Shown here: positions 1 through 7,476 of the stretch, one piece after another
Layout of the letters: each line of letters opens with the position of its first letter
Numbering within the stretch: position 1 is the first letter of the stretch
Assembly: GCF_009932395.1 (NCBI RefSeq)
Contig: NZ_LSRS01000009.1
Coordinates: forward strand, 19,455 to 66,200
From: Sporotomaculum syntrophicum
GTDB taxonomy: Bacteria; Bacillota; Desulfotomaculia; Desulfotomaculales; Desulfallaceae
Length of the DNA stretch: 46,746 bases
Direction: 5' to 3'
Program-made: the position numbers and the translations under genes
The notes under the pieces: model-generated
Told to the model about the DNA's origin: nothing
The model's input: the letters and a program-made list of their open reading frames with translations, nothing else
The model's database searches: none

Positions 1-147
1 CGCCTTAAAGAATACCTGAGCCTAAAAAACTTAAATGTGCGAGGGTTCAAAAAAGTAAAAGCGCGTGTCTTATTATCATGTATTGCAATGTTATCCACAG
101 CGATGGTTTCAGTATTTGAGCCCAAAGTTGTAAAGCAGGTAGCTTAG
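1..147 (+). mobile_element. C-terminal fragment of a DDE transposase, cut by the window edge
   Basis: An open frame runs from base 1 to a TAG at 145-147 and gives about 48 residues. They include a basic VRGFKKVKAR stretch followed by a hydrophobic LLSCIAML helix, which resembles the C-terminal end of IS1182/IS5-like DDE transposases. The gene lies head-on to the truncated ATP-grasp gene at 314-1129, so this is probably the end of an insertion that cut that gene. The family assignment is tentative because the catalytic core lies outside the window. Confidence 0.6.
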
Positions 148-313
148 GCGATACTGGTATTTTAAAACTCTCTATAGCTCAAAGGGGTATTTTTGTCCAT
201 TTTTGATTATCCACAGTTATAAAATAGCATTTAGCATAGCAACTTACCATAACTGTGTTAAGTTAATGCGATTGCAGTTCTAAATTATGGCATTGAATTT
301 TATGCTACAGAAA
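148..313. other. Noncoding stretch between transposase end and truncated ATP-grasp gene
   Basis: This AT-rich stretch has no convincing gene. It should contain the right end of the IS element whose transposase ends at 147, and possibly its terminal inverted repeat and target duplication. The partner end is outside the window, so I cannot define the boundary. Confidence 0.4.
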
Positions 314-1129
314 TTATGCAAAATGCTTAATTAAATATGTTTCATTGAATATTTCCTTACTTATCCTCCCGGAATGAACTTCATACGCATTATTTTCTTT
401 TAAGGTGACCTGGGCAATCCCAAACCCCAACTGGCCAATAGTAGGTTTGATAAATACTTGCTTATACTTTTGAAGTAGATAAAAGAACGAGCTCTCATCA
501 AAAAGTTGTGTTTCCGGTATCAGGTACAAATCTTCTCCAGTGCCGTTTAGAACCTGGTATTGCGCCCACTTGCTTGATGGAGGGTGAGCCTGTATATCTG
601 CCACGTATGCCTGGCCTTTTTCGTCGATAATTATTTTCACTACAACTGTCATATATTCAGTCAAAGATTCCTCCAAACATTCTACTGCCTGTTTAGCTAG
701 ACTGTTACAAGCCACCATGTTTGTGTCTTGTCTGGGTTCACTTAATGGTTCTTCCCATTGCCGGGTAACCGCAATACGTTGCATTGTTACCAAATACTCG
801 CGTTCTCCCTCTTGTAAGCTGGGTTGAACAACATAATATTTCTTACTTTTCAGTATGCCACGATTGATTAGATTGTCATATAAGCCGATGATATTGCTGA
901 ACATTTCCTCTTTATGGTAAGCGTGTACCTTGTAATGTCCCTGTCCCAGCGAAGAAATAAAAATTCGCTCATAACCATAGCATGGCATTATTTGTACATT
1001 TTGGTATTGATTGATATACATATCTAGCGATTCTGAATTTAAAAGCTCGGCTTGTGTCAGGTGTTTAGAGAGTTCGGTATCAGATCTTAAAATCTGGTAA
1101 CGACTCCATCTTCCTTTCTTTACTCTCAT
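314..1129 (-). pseudogene. YheC/YheD-family ATP-grasp protein, 3'-truncated next to an IS end
   Basis: The 271-residue product aligns by eye with the first two thirds of the 407-residue protein encoded at 6127-7350. Both begin with a basic KGRWSxY module, continue through a degenerate first ATP-grasp-like half, and enter a second module (KWAQYQVL near residue 187, IKPTIGQLGFGI near 227-238). This copy stops at about residue 271, where the paralogue continues for roughly 150 more residues with the rest of the nucleotide- and metal-binding half. The homology fades after about residue 262, and a transposase end lies just beyond the stop. The start ATG at 1127-1129 follows a GGAG-like site. The protein is probably inactive as a ligase because the C-terminal Glu-x-Asn metal site is absent. 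Confidence 0.75.
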
Positions 1130-1258
1130 ACCGCCAACTCCATTTTAATTTATTTGAATTGAATTATTATATTCAAGTATGTTCATACACGATTAGACCT
1201 TTATTTGCATATTATGGATTGTGGAAATATATTACAGTATAGAAAGGGGGAGGGGAAA

Positions 1259-1690
1259 ATGGGTATTCGTTGTACCTGCGGTGTATTTACCACTATCAAG
1301 GCTTTTGCAACAGATGTTAATGTACAATTTGTTGGTGTGCCAGGGACTGTGCGTGGCAATCTGCGTTATATAGTAAATGCTTGTGTTGATTTTCTTGAAG
1401 CATCTACTTTGACTCTTGTATTCACCCAAACCGAGTCTGGACCTCCAGATAGGAGTTTTACTTTTGAAGCCAGCAAAATTACCTGTACAAATTGCCTATC
1501 AATGGGTAATACATGTGTGGTTACAGTTGCGGGCGAAGGTACTGGTGGAAGAACCTTTTTTGCCGAATTTCGAGACACACCGGATACGGCTGCTAATGAT
1601 TTAGTGCAGTCATTCATGATCAGTGGTTTCTTTAATCAAGGCGGGGCTGTACCAGTGCCCCAGGGTTCTATTATTTCAGTTGGCTGTTAG
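1259..1690 (+). CDS. Small CxxC protein of unknown function, copy 1
   Basis: I do not recognise this 143-residue protein. The start ATG at 1259 is chosen because a strong AGAAAGGGGGAGGGG ribosome binding site lies directly upstream; a longer frame from 1205 has no such site. It has seven cysteines (5, 7, 42, 76, 79, 86, 143), including a CTNC motif at 76-79. The C-terminus is rich in Gly and small residues (FFNQGGAVPVPQGS). No signal peptide or membrane segment is visible. The next gene is a clear paralogue 34 bases downstream with its own RBS, so the two probably form one transcript. Length, cysteines and neighbours would suit a spore coat or exosporium component, but that is inference only. 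Confidence 0.75.
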   Translation: MGIRCTCGVFTTIKAFATDVNVQFVGVPGTVRGNLRYIVNACVDFLEASTLTLVFTQTESGPPDRSFTFEASKITCTNCLSMGNTCVVTVAGEGTGGRTFFAEFRDTPDTAANDLVQSFMISGFFNQGGAVPVPQGSIISVGC

Positions 1691-1724
1691 TTTTATGGGT
1701 AAATAAAGAAAGGGGCTAATAAAA

Positions 1725-2174
1725 ATGGGTCTTCGGAGTTGTTGTGGTATGGTTACATCTTCAACGATTAAAGCTTTTGCAAAAAGAGTTAAAGTAAGAT
1801 TTGCATACATCCCCGGAGCTATAAATGGCAGCTTGCTCTATAAGGTGAATGTAAGTGCAGACCCGCGTTTCGACTCTAATCTGACCCTGGAGTTTAGAGA
1901 GGAAAATCATGGTGCTAGGAGTTTTCGGTTCGAAGCCTGTCAAATAAGCTGTGTGACTTGCCGAAAGATAAGGGATAATTCTGTGGTTAGGGTAGAGGGC
2001 AAAGGAGCTTTTGCCGGCACCAGTTTCCAGCGTCACTTTGTTGCTGAATTTGTTGATCAACCCAAACCTGCGGAAAATGACGCCGTTCAATCATTCGTTA
2101 TAGCAAATTTTTTTAGTCAAGGCGGGGTTGTTAAGGTACCCCAGGGGTCTTTAATAGCTACTGGAAAATTTTAA
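1725..2174 (+). CDS. Small CxxC protein of unknown function, copy 2
   Basis: This 149-residue protein is a paralogue of the preceding gene. Shared landmarks are MGxR at the start, TIKAFA near 14-19, the Cys-x-x-Cys pair at 76-79 (CVTC here, CTNC in copy 1), NDxVQSF near 118-124, and an FFxQGGxVxVPQGS block near the end. It has five cysteines (6, 7, 72, 76, 79). The ATG follows an AAAGGGG site. A good terminator hairpin follows at 2212-2238, so the pair is a self-contained two-gene unit. The function is unknown; the divergence between copies suggests an old duplication with a conserved CxxC core. Confidence 0.75.
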   Translation: MGLRSCCGMVTSSTIKAFAKRVKVRFAYIPGAINGSLLYKVNVSADPRFDSNLTLEFREENHGARSFRFEACQISCVTCRKIRDNSVVRVEGKGAFAGTSFQRHFVAEFVDQPKPAENDAVQSFVIANFFSQGGVVKVPQGSLIATGKF

Positions 2175-2211
2175 ACGTACGTCCCGATACAACTAACATA
2201 TATTTACGGAT

Positions 2212-2238
2212 TACCCCGTGTAAAGGGGTATTTTTTTT
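2212..2238 (+). terminator. Rho-independent terminator after the CxxC gene pair
   Basis: A TACCCC/GGGGTA stem with a seven-base loop is followed by eight T residues, 38 bases after the stop codon of the second CxxC gene. Confidence 0.8.
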
Positions 2239-2363
2239 AGGTCCAGAGCTGCGTTTGATTTTGCCCGATGTCAAACATTTAACCTATGCCTTGAATAATA
2301 TAACTTGAAGCTTTGAACTTTCGGTAGGTTATTAAGTTTATGATGAAAGGTATTGGTTAAGCT

Positions 2364-3623
2364 ATGAAAACAATAGTATTCATTGAGACCCAAAAATCCG
2401 GTTCAAGCAGAGAAGCCATAAGAGCTGCAGAACGACTGGGGTATTATACCGTGCTGCTGACAAAACGCTCTTCATTTTGGGAAAAACGTTCTGAATTTCC
2501 TGATGTTCATTTGATGCGTTTATGCAATTTAGAAGATATTGAAGAAATACGCAATAATATAAGAGCTCTTACCTTAAGAGCCCTTGATATTTACAGCATT
2601 ATTAGTTTCGTTGACCCTTATTGCTATACGGCCTGTCTTATGGCCGAAGAGTTCGGAGTTAACCATTTTTCCACGCAGGCTGTTTTAACGATGCAGGATA
2701 AAATTCTTTCCCGTGAAGTTCTCGCGCAAACACCATATGTCCCTAAATATCAGGTTCTGTCGAATAAATTATCCAGGATTTCGCTCAGAAGAGAAGACAG
2801 TCGGCAGACCAGGTTTATCTTAAAATCACCTAATTCCACGGGTTCTAAAGACGTATACGTAATTAATAGTGAAAAAAAACTGGAACGATATATGGAATTA
2901 CTGGACAAAAAATATCCTGGAGTCCCCATACTAATTGAGGAATATCTAGATGGTCCACAATATTTAGTTGAAGCAGTTGTTTACCAACAAGGGATTTATA
3001 TTATTGCTATAATTGAGCAGGAAATTACCTTCAGCAAAAGATTTATTGTCACTGGCTATAGTTTGTTGCTTGATCTGGAAGCAGATTTTTTACACAGTTT
3101 ACGGGAGGCTGTAAGTACAATTATAAAACTCCACGGGATGGAGTCAGGAGCTTGTCATTTGGAATTGCGCCTGGTTAATCAGGAATGGAAGTTAATTGAA
3201 ATAAACCCTCGCATATCAGGTGCAGGTATGAACAAATTAATTGAATTTGGTTTCGGTATCAATTTGGTTGAGGAAACGCTAAAAATTGCCCTCGGTCAAG
3301 AGCCGAATCTACGGGCAAAGTTTAAGCAACCTGTTTTTGCACAATATCTAATTATCTCGCAAACTGGCTATTTAATGAAAGTTACTGGTAAAAAAAAGGC
3401 TTTAAGAGCCCCCGGCGTTTTAGAAGTATATGTGAAGCCGCGCAAGGGCAGGTTGCTTACTCCTCCTCTTTCCATGGGAGATAGGTACGCGTATGTTATA
3501 GCCAAAGGTAGTACCGAGCAGGAAGCAAAAGAAAATGCTAAACAAGCTGCGGCTCAAATTAAGTTCTTGCTTTCGGGTGTGGATACTATCCAGGTAAACC
3601 AAATTAATATGTCTGAAAAATAA
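2364..3623 (+). CDS. ATP-grasp ligase, carbamoyl-phosphate synthase/BacD-like
   Basis: The 419-residue protein shows ATP-grasp landmarks in order: an N-terminal Rossmann-like segment (1-100), an ATP-binding Lys in FILKSPNSTGSKDV (near 154), the hinge IEEYLDGPQ (191-199), and a metal-binding half with HLELR (265-269) and EINPRISG (279-286). The Glu and Asn of EINPR are the usual Mg2+ ligands. This resembles the L-amino-acid ligase/BacD and PurK/CarB-like group, which joins an acylphosphate to an amine. The C-terminal 90 residues resemble the small domain seen in that group. The substrate cannot be read from the sequence. It is a single gene, but three YheC/YheD-type ATP-grasp genes lie within 5 kb. 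Confidence 0.8.
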   Translation: MKTIVFIETQKSGSSREAIRAAERLGYYTVLLTKRSSFWEKRSEFPDVHLMRLCNLEDIEEIRNNIRALTLRALDIYSIISFVDPYCYTACLMAEEFGVNHFSTQAVLTMQDKILSREVLAQTPYVPKYQVLSNKLSRISLRREDSRQTRFILKSPNSTGSKDVYVINSEKKLERYMELLDKKYPGVPILIEEYLDGPQYLVEAVVYQQGIYIIAIIEQEITFSKRFIVTGYSLLLDLEADFLHSLREAVSTIIKLHGMESGACHLELRLVNQEWKLIEINPRISGAGMNKLIEFGFGINLVEETLKIALGQEPNLRAKFKQPVFAQYLIISQTGYLMKVTGKKKALRAPGVLEVYVKPRKGRLLTPPLSMGDRYAYVIAKGSTEQEAKENAKQAAAQIKFLLSGVDTIQVNQINMSEK

Positions 3624-3632
3624 TCGAAAGTA

Positions 3633-3671
3633 AACAGGTGGTAGAGTAATGGAGTCTACCACCTGTTTTTT
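3633..3671. terminator. Strong terminator hairpin between convergent ATP-grasp genes
   Basis: A 13-base inverted repeat (AACAGGTGGTAGA/TCTACCACCTGTT) is followed by a T run on the plus strand. It lies just after the stop at 3623 and just before the end of the convergent gene at 3680, so it could serve both. Confidence 0.8.
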
Positions 3672-3679
3672 GGCGACGG

Positions 3680-4792
3680 CTATGCATACACTTCTCTACG
3701 AAAGGGTTTAACACCAATAGACGTTCCCCCTGTAATATTGTTATACATATCTTTTCGTTCCCTGGCTAAATACATGGCGTATTTAATCATATTCCTGACC
3801 ACATCCAGCTCTAAATAAAAAGTCGGGGGGCAGCCCGGGCGCCAGTTTACTTCATAAACCCATATTTTTCCTAAATCATCCAGCCCTGCATCAATACCCA
3901 GTTCGTCAATTCTCTCGTTGAAGTATTTTTGTTGCACTTCATCCATATGAGCAGCTAACTGGAGCGAAAAATGTTCCAGGTAACGCTTAATATTGAAATA
4001 CTCATCGCCAAATTCCTGTTTCAGAAAAGGTATTAAATAGTTGGTCGAACCTCCGCTGTTGATATTGGATACTATACTTCCTTCAGGTGCAAAGCGAGGG
4101 TAAATTGCCGTGATTAACCACTTTCCTGCACCGTCCTTTTGCACATGCAACCTTACATCATAGGAAATCCCTGATTTTGTTTTACAGTTAATGTATGGCT
4201 GCAGAAGGTGAGACTCATCCCTAAGCTTTTGAGCAACAAGGTCACGTAATTCTTCAAAACTAAGTACACAGTTACCCTCACAGGATCTTATATTATATCG
4301 GTCACGCACACCTTCGATGTAGGTTATACCTTGACCTTTACGTCCATTTACAGGCTTAAACACAACCTTACGGTAAGTATTAAATAAGTCAAAAAATCTT
4401 CTGGTCGAATGAATAACTTCAGAGGGAATAAGATATTGAGCAAACTTACCTTCCAATTTCAACCTTTGATAAACTCTCATTTTGTTACCAATGGAATAGG
4501 TAGTGAATGGAATTAACTCCTTCAGTTTTGCTATTATATTGTGCGACTTGGCCAGTTTTTCAGGACTCCCCGCGTTATAGACTACCTCTGGAAAGGGACT
4601 GTCCTTTTTCTCCCAAACGCCATTTACGTATACGTAGCCATGAATTACATTTTGTGAAAAATCTACTGCCTTTGGAGTAAAATAAAGTAATTCTGCGCCC
4701 TCTGCTTTAGCAACTGCGGCAAAAGCATAGGATTTAACTACTTTTTGAGGGTCCTTGCGGTGATGCAGCATACCTATAATCAATAACAGCAC
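3680..4792 (-). CDS. YheC/YheD-family endospore coat-associated ATP-grasp protein
   Basis: The 370-residue protein has the YheC/YheD layout. An N-terminal domain (about 1-100) is followed by an ATP-grasp fold with VVFKPVNGRKGQGI (143-156), QPYINCKTKSGISYDVR (198-214), and a metal site in GIDAGLDDLGKIWVYEVNWRPG (299-320, with Glu314 and Asn316). In Bacillus this family is spore-coat associated and expressed in the mother cell, but its reaction is unknown. All nucleotide and metal residues I expect are present, so it should be an active ligase, unlike the cut copy at 314-1129. On the minus strand upstream, CATAAATT (complement of 4849-4856) resembles a sigma-E/sigma-K -10 element; this is weak evidence. 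Confidence 0.85.
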   Translation of the reverse strand: MLLLIIGMLHHRKDPQKVVKSYAFAAVAKAEGAELLYFTPKAVDFSQNVIHGYVYVNGVWEKKDSPFPEVVYNAGSPEKLAKSHNIIAKLKELIPFTTYSIGNKMRVYQRLKLEGKFAQYLIPSEVIHSTRRFFDLFNTYRKVVFKPVNGRKGQGITYIEGVRDRYNIRSCEGNCVLSFEELRDLVAQKLRDESHLLQPYINCKTKSGISYDVRLHVQKDGAGKWLITAIYPRFAPEGSIVSNINSGGSTNYLIPFLKQEFGDEYFNIKRYLEHFSLQLAAHMDEVQQKYFNERIDELGIDAGLDDLGKIWVYEVNWRPGCPPTFYLELDVVRNMIKYAMYLARERKDMYNNITGGTSIGVKPFRREVYA

Positions 4793-5147
4793 CTCATTTC
4801 AATTACAAACATACACGAAAAAAGTTAATATTTTTACAGAGTACTTTAATTTATGCATTAATCCTTAGTTTTGTTATGATTGGGCAAGCCGGTTGTTCCA
4901 GTTTAAGGGATTTTGTATGAATTTTGTTAACTAGAATAAATCGGGGGTATGTTGCGTCATAATTAACAAATTTTTGAACTAGGGTGTAATTGGTTATAAA
5001 TAAAGATAATTTTTCTCAATAGCAGCTATAACTGTTTATCCTGGCCAAGAAAACTATTATAGCCAAATTGCTCAAAAAACCACCTCTATGATAAAATTCT
5101 TTAGCTGTTCAAAAACTGTCAGACTACTTTGAGTAAGGGGTGAAGTT
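4793..5147. other. 355-base divergent intergenic region
   Basis: No gene is visible. The region is AT-rich and must hold the promoters of the minus-strand YheC/YheD gene and the plus-strand NlpC/P60 gene. A sigma-E/K-like -10 (CATAnnnT) can be read on the minus strand at 4849-4856. A clear AAGGGGTGA ribosome binding site sits at 5137-5145 for the downstream gene. I see no riboswitch or strong repeat. Confidence 0.5.
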
Positions 5148-6074
5148 GTGAGGAGGTATGTTGTTTCTATAGTAAGCACAATTGTGTTTGCCTTTTTATT
5201 ATTAATAGGCAATGCGGGACCTGCTGCTGCACTTACACAAGACCAGCAGCGGTTAGTTGATGAAAAAGCAGATGCAATTCTTACTACCGCAAAGGATTTA
5301 ATTGGTCAGGCTGTTTACGGTTACTATAATGTAAATGTAACCCCAATGCGTATGGGGTGTGGTGGCTATGTGTATTATGTGTTTCTACAAAACGGGATAG
5401 ACCTTGGAACCCTTAATAACAATATTCAAAGCGAGCTTGGAGAGTACGTTGCCAAAAATGATTTGCAAAAAGGTGACCTGGTATTTTTTGATGCCAATAA
5501 GACAGATCAAAACCCGACCACTCACGTTGGTATTTATTATGGTAATAACAAAATAATTCATATGGCCAGTGAAGAATTAGATATTGTTATATCTGATTTA
5601 AGTGGTTCTTATTACACCAAGAATTACTATACTGCCCGCCGGGTCATCCCCACTTATTTACTGCCTCAAAATAGTACACCGGCCGGTAGTATTGTTGAAA
5701 CCGCTGAGAGTTTGATGGGTATAGCCAAATATGGTTCATATAACGAAACGAAACTAACTTTTAATAGCCCCGAATTTGTTTATTATGTTTGTAAAGAAAA
5801 CGGTGTTGATTTGGGAACAAAGTATTCTAACCAGCAAGCGCGATTAGGACAGCCTGTGTCAAAGGATAAATTGCAACCGGGGGATTTGCTTTTCTTTGCC
5901 ATCACACCAGGAGGTAATATAACATCTCGTTCGCTGGTGGGGATATACAGTGGCAGTAATGAATTCGTTGTATGTTCTTATATTAACCCCAAAACAGGGG
6001 AAGGTGTTGTTAAAGGAAATCTGTCGGATGCAAAATATAGCTCAAAGTTTGTTACAGCAAGACGTGTTTTGTAA
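5148..6074 (+). CDS. Secreted protein with two NlpC/P60-type domains, the second degenerate
   Basis: The 308-residue protein starts at GTG behind AAGGGGTGA. A signal peptide occupies residues 1-29 (hydrophobic core, Ala-Ala-Ala end). Two NlpC/P60 modules follow, about 40-167 and 180-308. In module 1 the catalytic Cys71 (MGCGGYVYYVF), His126 (THVGIYYG) and His138 are in the expected order. In module 2 the matching positions are Ser207 (NSPEFVYYV), Leu263 (SLVGIYSG) and Cys276, so the active site is lost. NlpC/P60 enzymes cut peptidoglycan stem peptides, often gamma-D-Glu bonds, outside the membrane. Here module 1 probably cuts and module 2 may bind. A hairpin follows the stop. Confidence 0.85.
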   Translation: MRRYVVSIVSTIVFAFLLLIGNAGPAAALTQDQQRLVDEKADAILTTAKDLIGQAVYGYYNVNVTPMRMGCGGYVYYVFLQNGIDLGTLNNNIQSELGEYVAKNDLQKGDLVFFDANKTDQNPTTHVGIYYGNNKIIHMASEELDIVISDLSGSYYTKNYYTARRVIPTYLLPQNSTPAGSIVETAESLMGIAKYGSYNETKLTFNSPEFVYYVCKENGVDLGTKYSNQQARLGQPVSKDKLQPGDLLFFAITPGGNITSRSLVGIYSGSNEFVVCSYINPKTGEGVVKGNLSDAKYSSKFVTARRVL

Positions 6075-6097
6075 AACATAATACTTCAAATATAGTA

Positions 6098-6124
6098 GAA
6101 ACCTCGGATTGGCCCCGAGGTTTC
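6098..6124. terminator. Hairpin between convergent NlpC/P60 and ATP-grasp genes
   Basis: A ten-base stem (GAAACCTCGG/CCGAGGTTTC) lies between the two convergent stop codons. The T run is short, so it is a moderate bidirectional terminator candidate. Confidence 0.6.
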
Positions 6125-6126
6125 TA

Positions 6127-7350
6127 TTACTTATAAGCAATTAAAGCTTTCATTATTTGTTCATGCATTGTTTTATCATACATATAAAACATGTAAATAT
6201 CGGGTTTAAAGTTGGCCTCGATGAACCATATATTGCCATGTAAATCAATGCCTAAATCAAATCCAATAATTTTTATATCCTTAAAGTTTTCTTTTAACTG
6301 TTTGGCCATATCTTTGCTTACTTGACTAATTTTATTTTCTATATTTTTGATCGATGCAAGTTCTAGCGCTATATCCAATGGGAGCAACTCTTTAGCCATA
6401 TTAGTAATTAAATAGCCATCGTGAGCTATTTTAGCTAATTTCCCGGTTATTACCCATTCATTATTTTTAGAATCCCATTGTATAAGAATTCTAACATCAA
6501 AAATGCTACCATCAATCAAAGCTAGCGGGATTTTTTGTTGAATAAGGTAACGGTTTTTCAATAAGAAATTTGTTTGCAAAAATTCAAAAACGCAATCTTG
6601 ACCAACCAGTTCATGTTTGGTTCTCTCTGTATGAATTTCATATGCATTGTTTTCTTTTATAGTAATTTGCGCTATTCCTAACCCCCATTGACTAAAGCAG
6701 GGTTTGATTATTACCTGCTTAAACTTTTCAAGTAAGTTAAAAAGCGATTCATAGGTTAAAATTTCGGTTACAGGAATGAGGTAGGATTCTTTCTTGCTGG
6801 CTTTAAAAATTTGGTACTGACTCCATTTACTAAATAATGGGTGAATTGTCACATCAGTGATCCATGGCTTTCCTTTTTTATCATGTATGATTTTTATTAC
6901 AATTGTTGTGCAATCAGTGAAAATTTTTTCTAATTTATAGGAAATGCGTCCGGCAATTTCATTATAATTATTTGAAGATGTTTTCCACTCGGAAGATATA
7001 GGATCTTGTTGTACTGTTATATGCTGAGCTTGAATTGTTAAATTAGGCTTAATTATATATCTCTTTTTAGGTTTCAAAAGTTTTTCTTGTAAATAATTAT
7101 ATACATGCTCTATCCCTTTTATAATCACACTATTTTTATAGCCATCAACCTTATATTTATCATCCCCCAGAGAATAAATTAAAATGCTATCATGACCGTA
7201 ACATGGTAATATTTCAATATTGTTGTATTTATTGAGGTAGTTAATAAGGGACTGTTTGGTTAATAGGTTAACTTCCAATAGATACTGGGTTATATTGGGG
7301 TCGGAATTTAAAATTAGATATTGGCTCCATCTGCCTTTGGAAACTTTCAA
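6127..7350 (-). CDS. YheC/YheD-family protein with an internally duplicated ATP-grasp module
   Basis: I choose the TTG at 7350 as start (407 residues). A GAGGTG site lies eight bases upstream, and the N-terminus then aligns exactly with the paralogue at 314-1129. An ATG at 7380 has no RBS. The protein repeats itself: module 1 (about 7-171) and module 2 (about 174-385) both run through [KR]WSQYxI, YLxxxxxLTxxSL, a conserved Pro-Cys, an LxxxYLI/RYII segment and a final KGxxWxxDV/HGNIWFIEA block. Module 2 keeps IIKP (near 214-217), GFDLGID (near 363-369) and the FIEAN metal site. Module 1 has DVTIHP there and lacks the ligands, so it is probably non-catalytic. It is AT-richer than the flanking operon. 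Confidence 0.8.
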   Translation of the reverse strand: MKVSKGRWSQYLILNSDPNITQYLLEVNLLTKQSLINYLNKYNNIEILPCYGHDSILIYSLGDDKYKVDGYKNSVIIKGIEHVYNYLQEKLLKPKKRYIIKPNLTIQAQHITVQQDPISSEWKTSSNNYNEIAGRISYKLEKIFTDCTTIVIKIIHDKKGKPWITDVTIHPLFSKWSQYQIFKASKKESYLIPVTEILTYESLFNLLEKFKQVIIKPCFSQWGLGIAQITIKENNAYEIHTERTKHELVGQDCVFEFLQTNFLLKNRYLIQQKIPLALIDGSIFDVRILIQWDSKNNEWVITGKLAKIAHDGYLITNMAKELLPLDIALELASIKNIENKISQVSKDMAKQLKENFKDIKIIGFDLGIDLHGNIWFIEANFKPDIYMFYMYDKTMHEQIMKALIAYK

Positions 7351-7440
7351 TTCAGACACCTCTATTTCGGCCAATAGCATGGTTAGTCGATATAATTAAT
7401 GTGCAATGAACCAATGAGTGTTGCCTATGAAGGGGTAAAT

Positions 7441-7476
7441 AAAACGCTGATGGAAAATTGCCTGCCATCAGCGTTT
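7441..7476 (-). terminator. Terminator of the Mur ligase/peptidase operon
   Basis: A 13-base inverted repeat (AAAACGCTGATGG/CCATCAGCGTTTT) spans the stop codon of the last operon gene. Read on the minus strand it ends in a T-rich tract. Confidence 0.75.
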
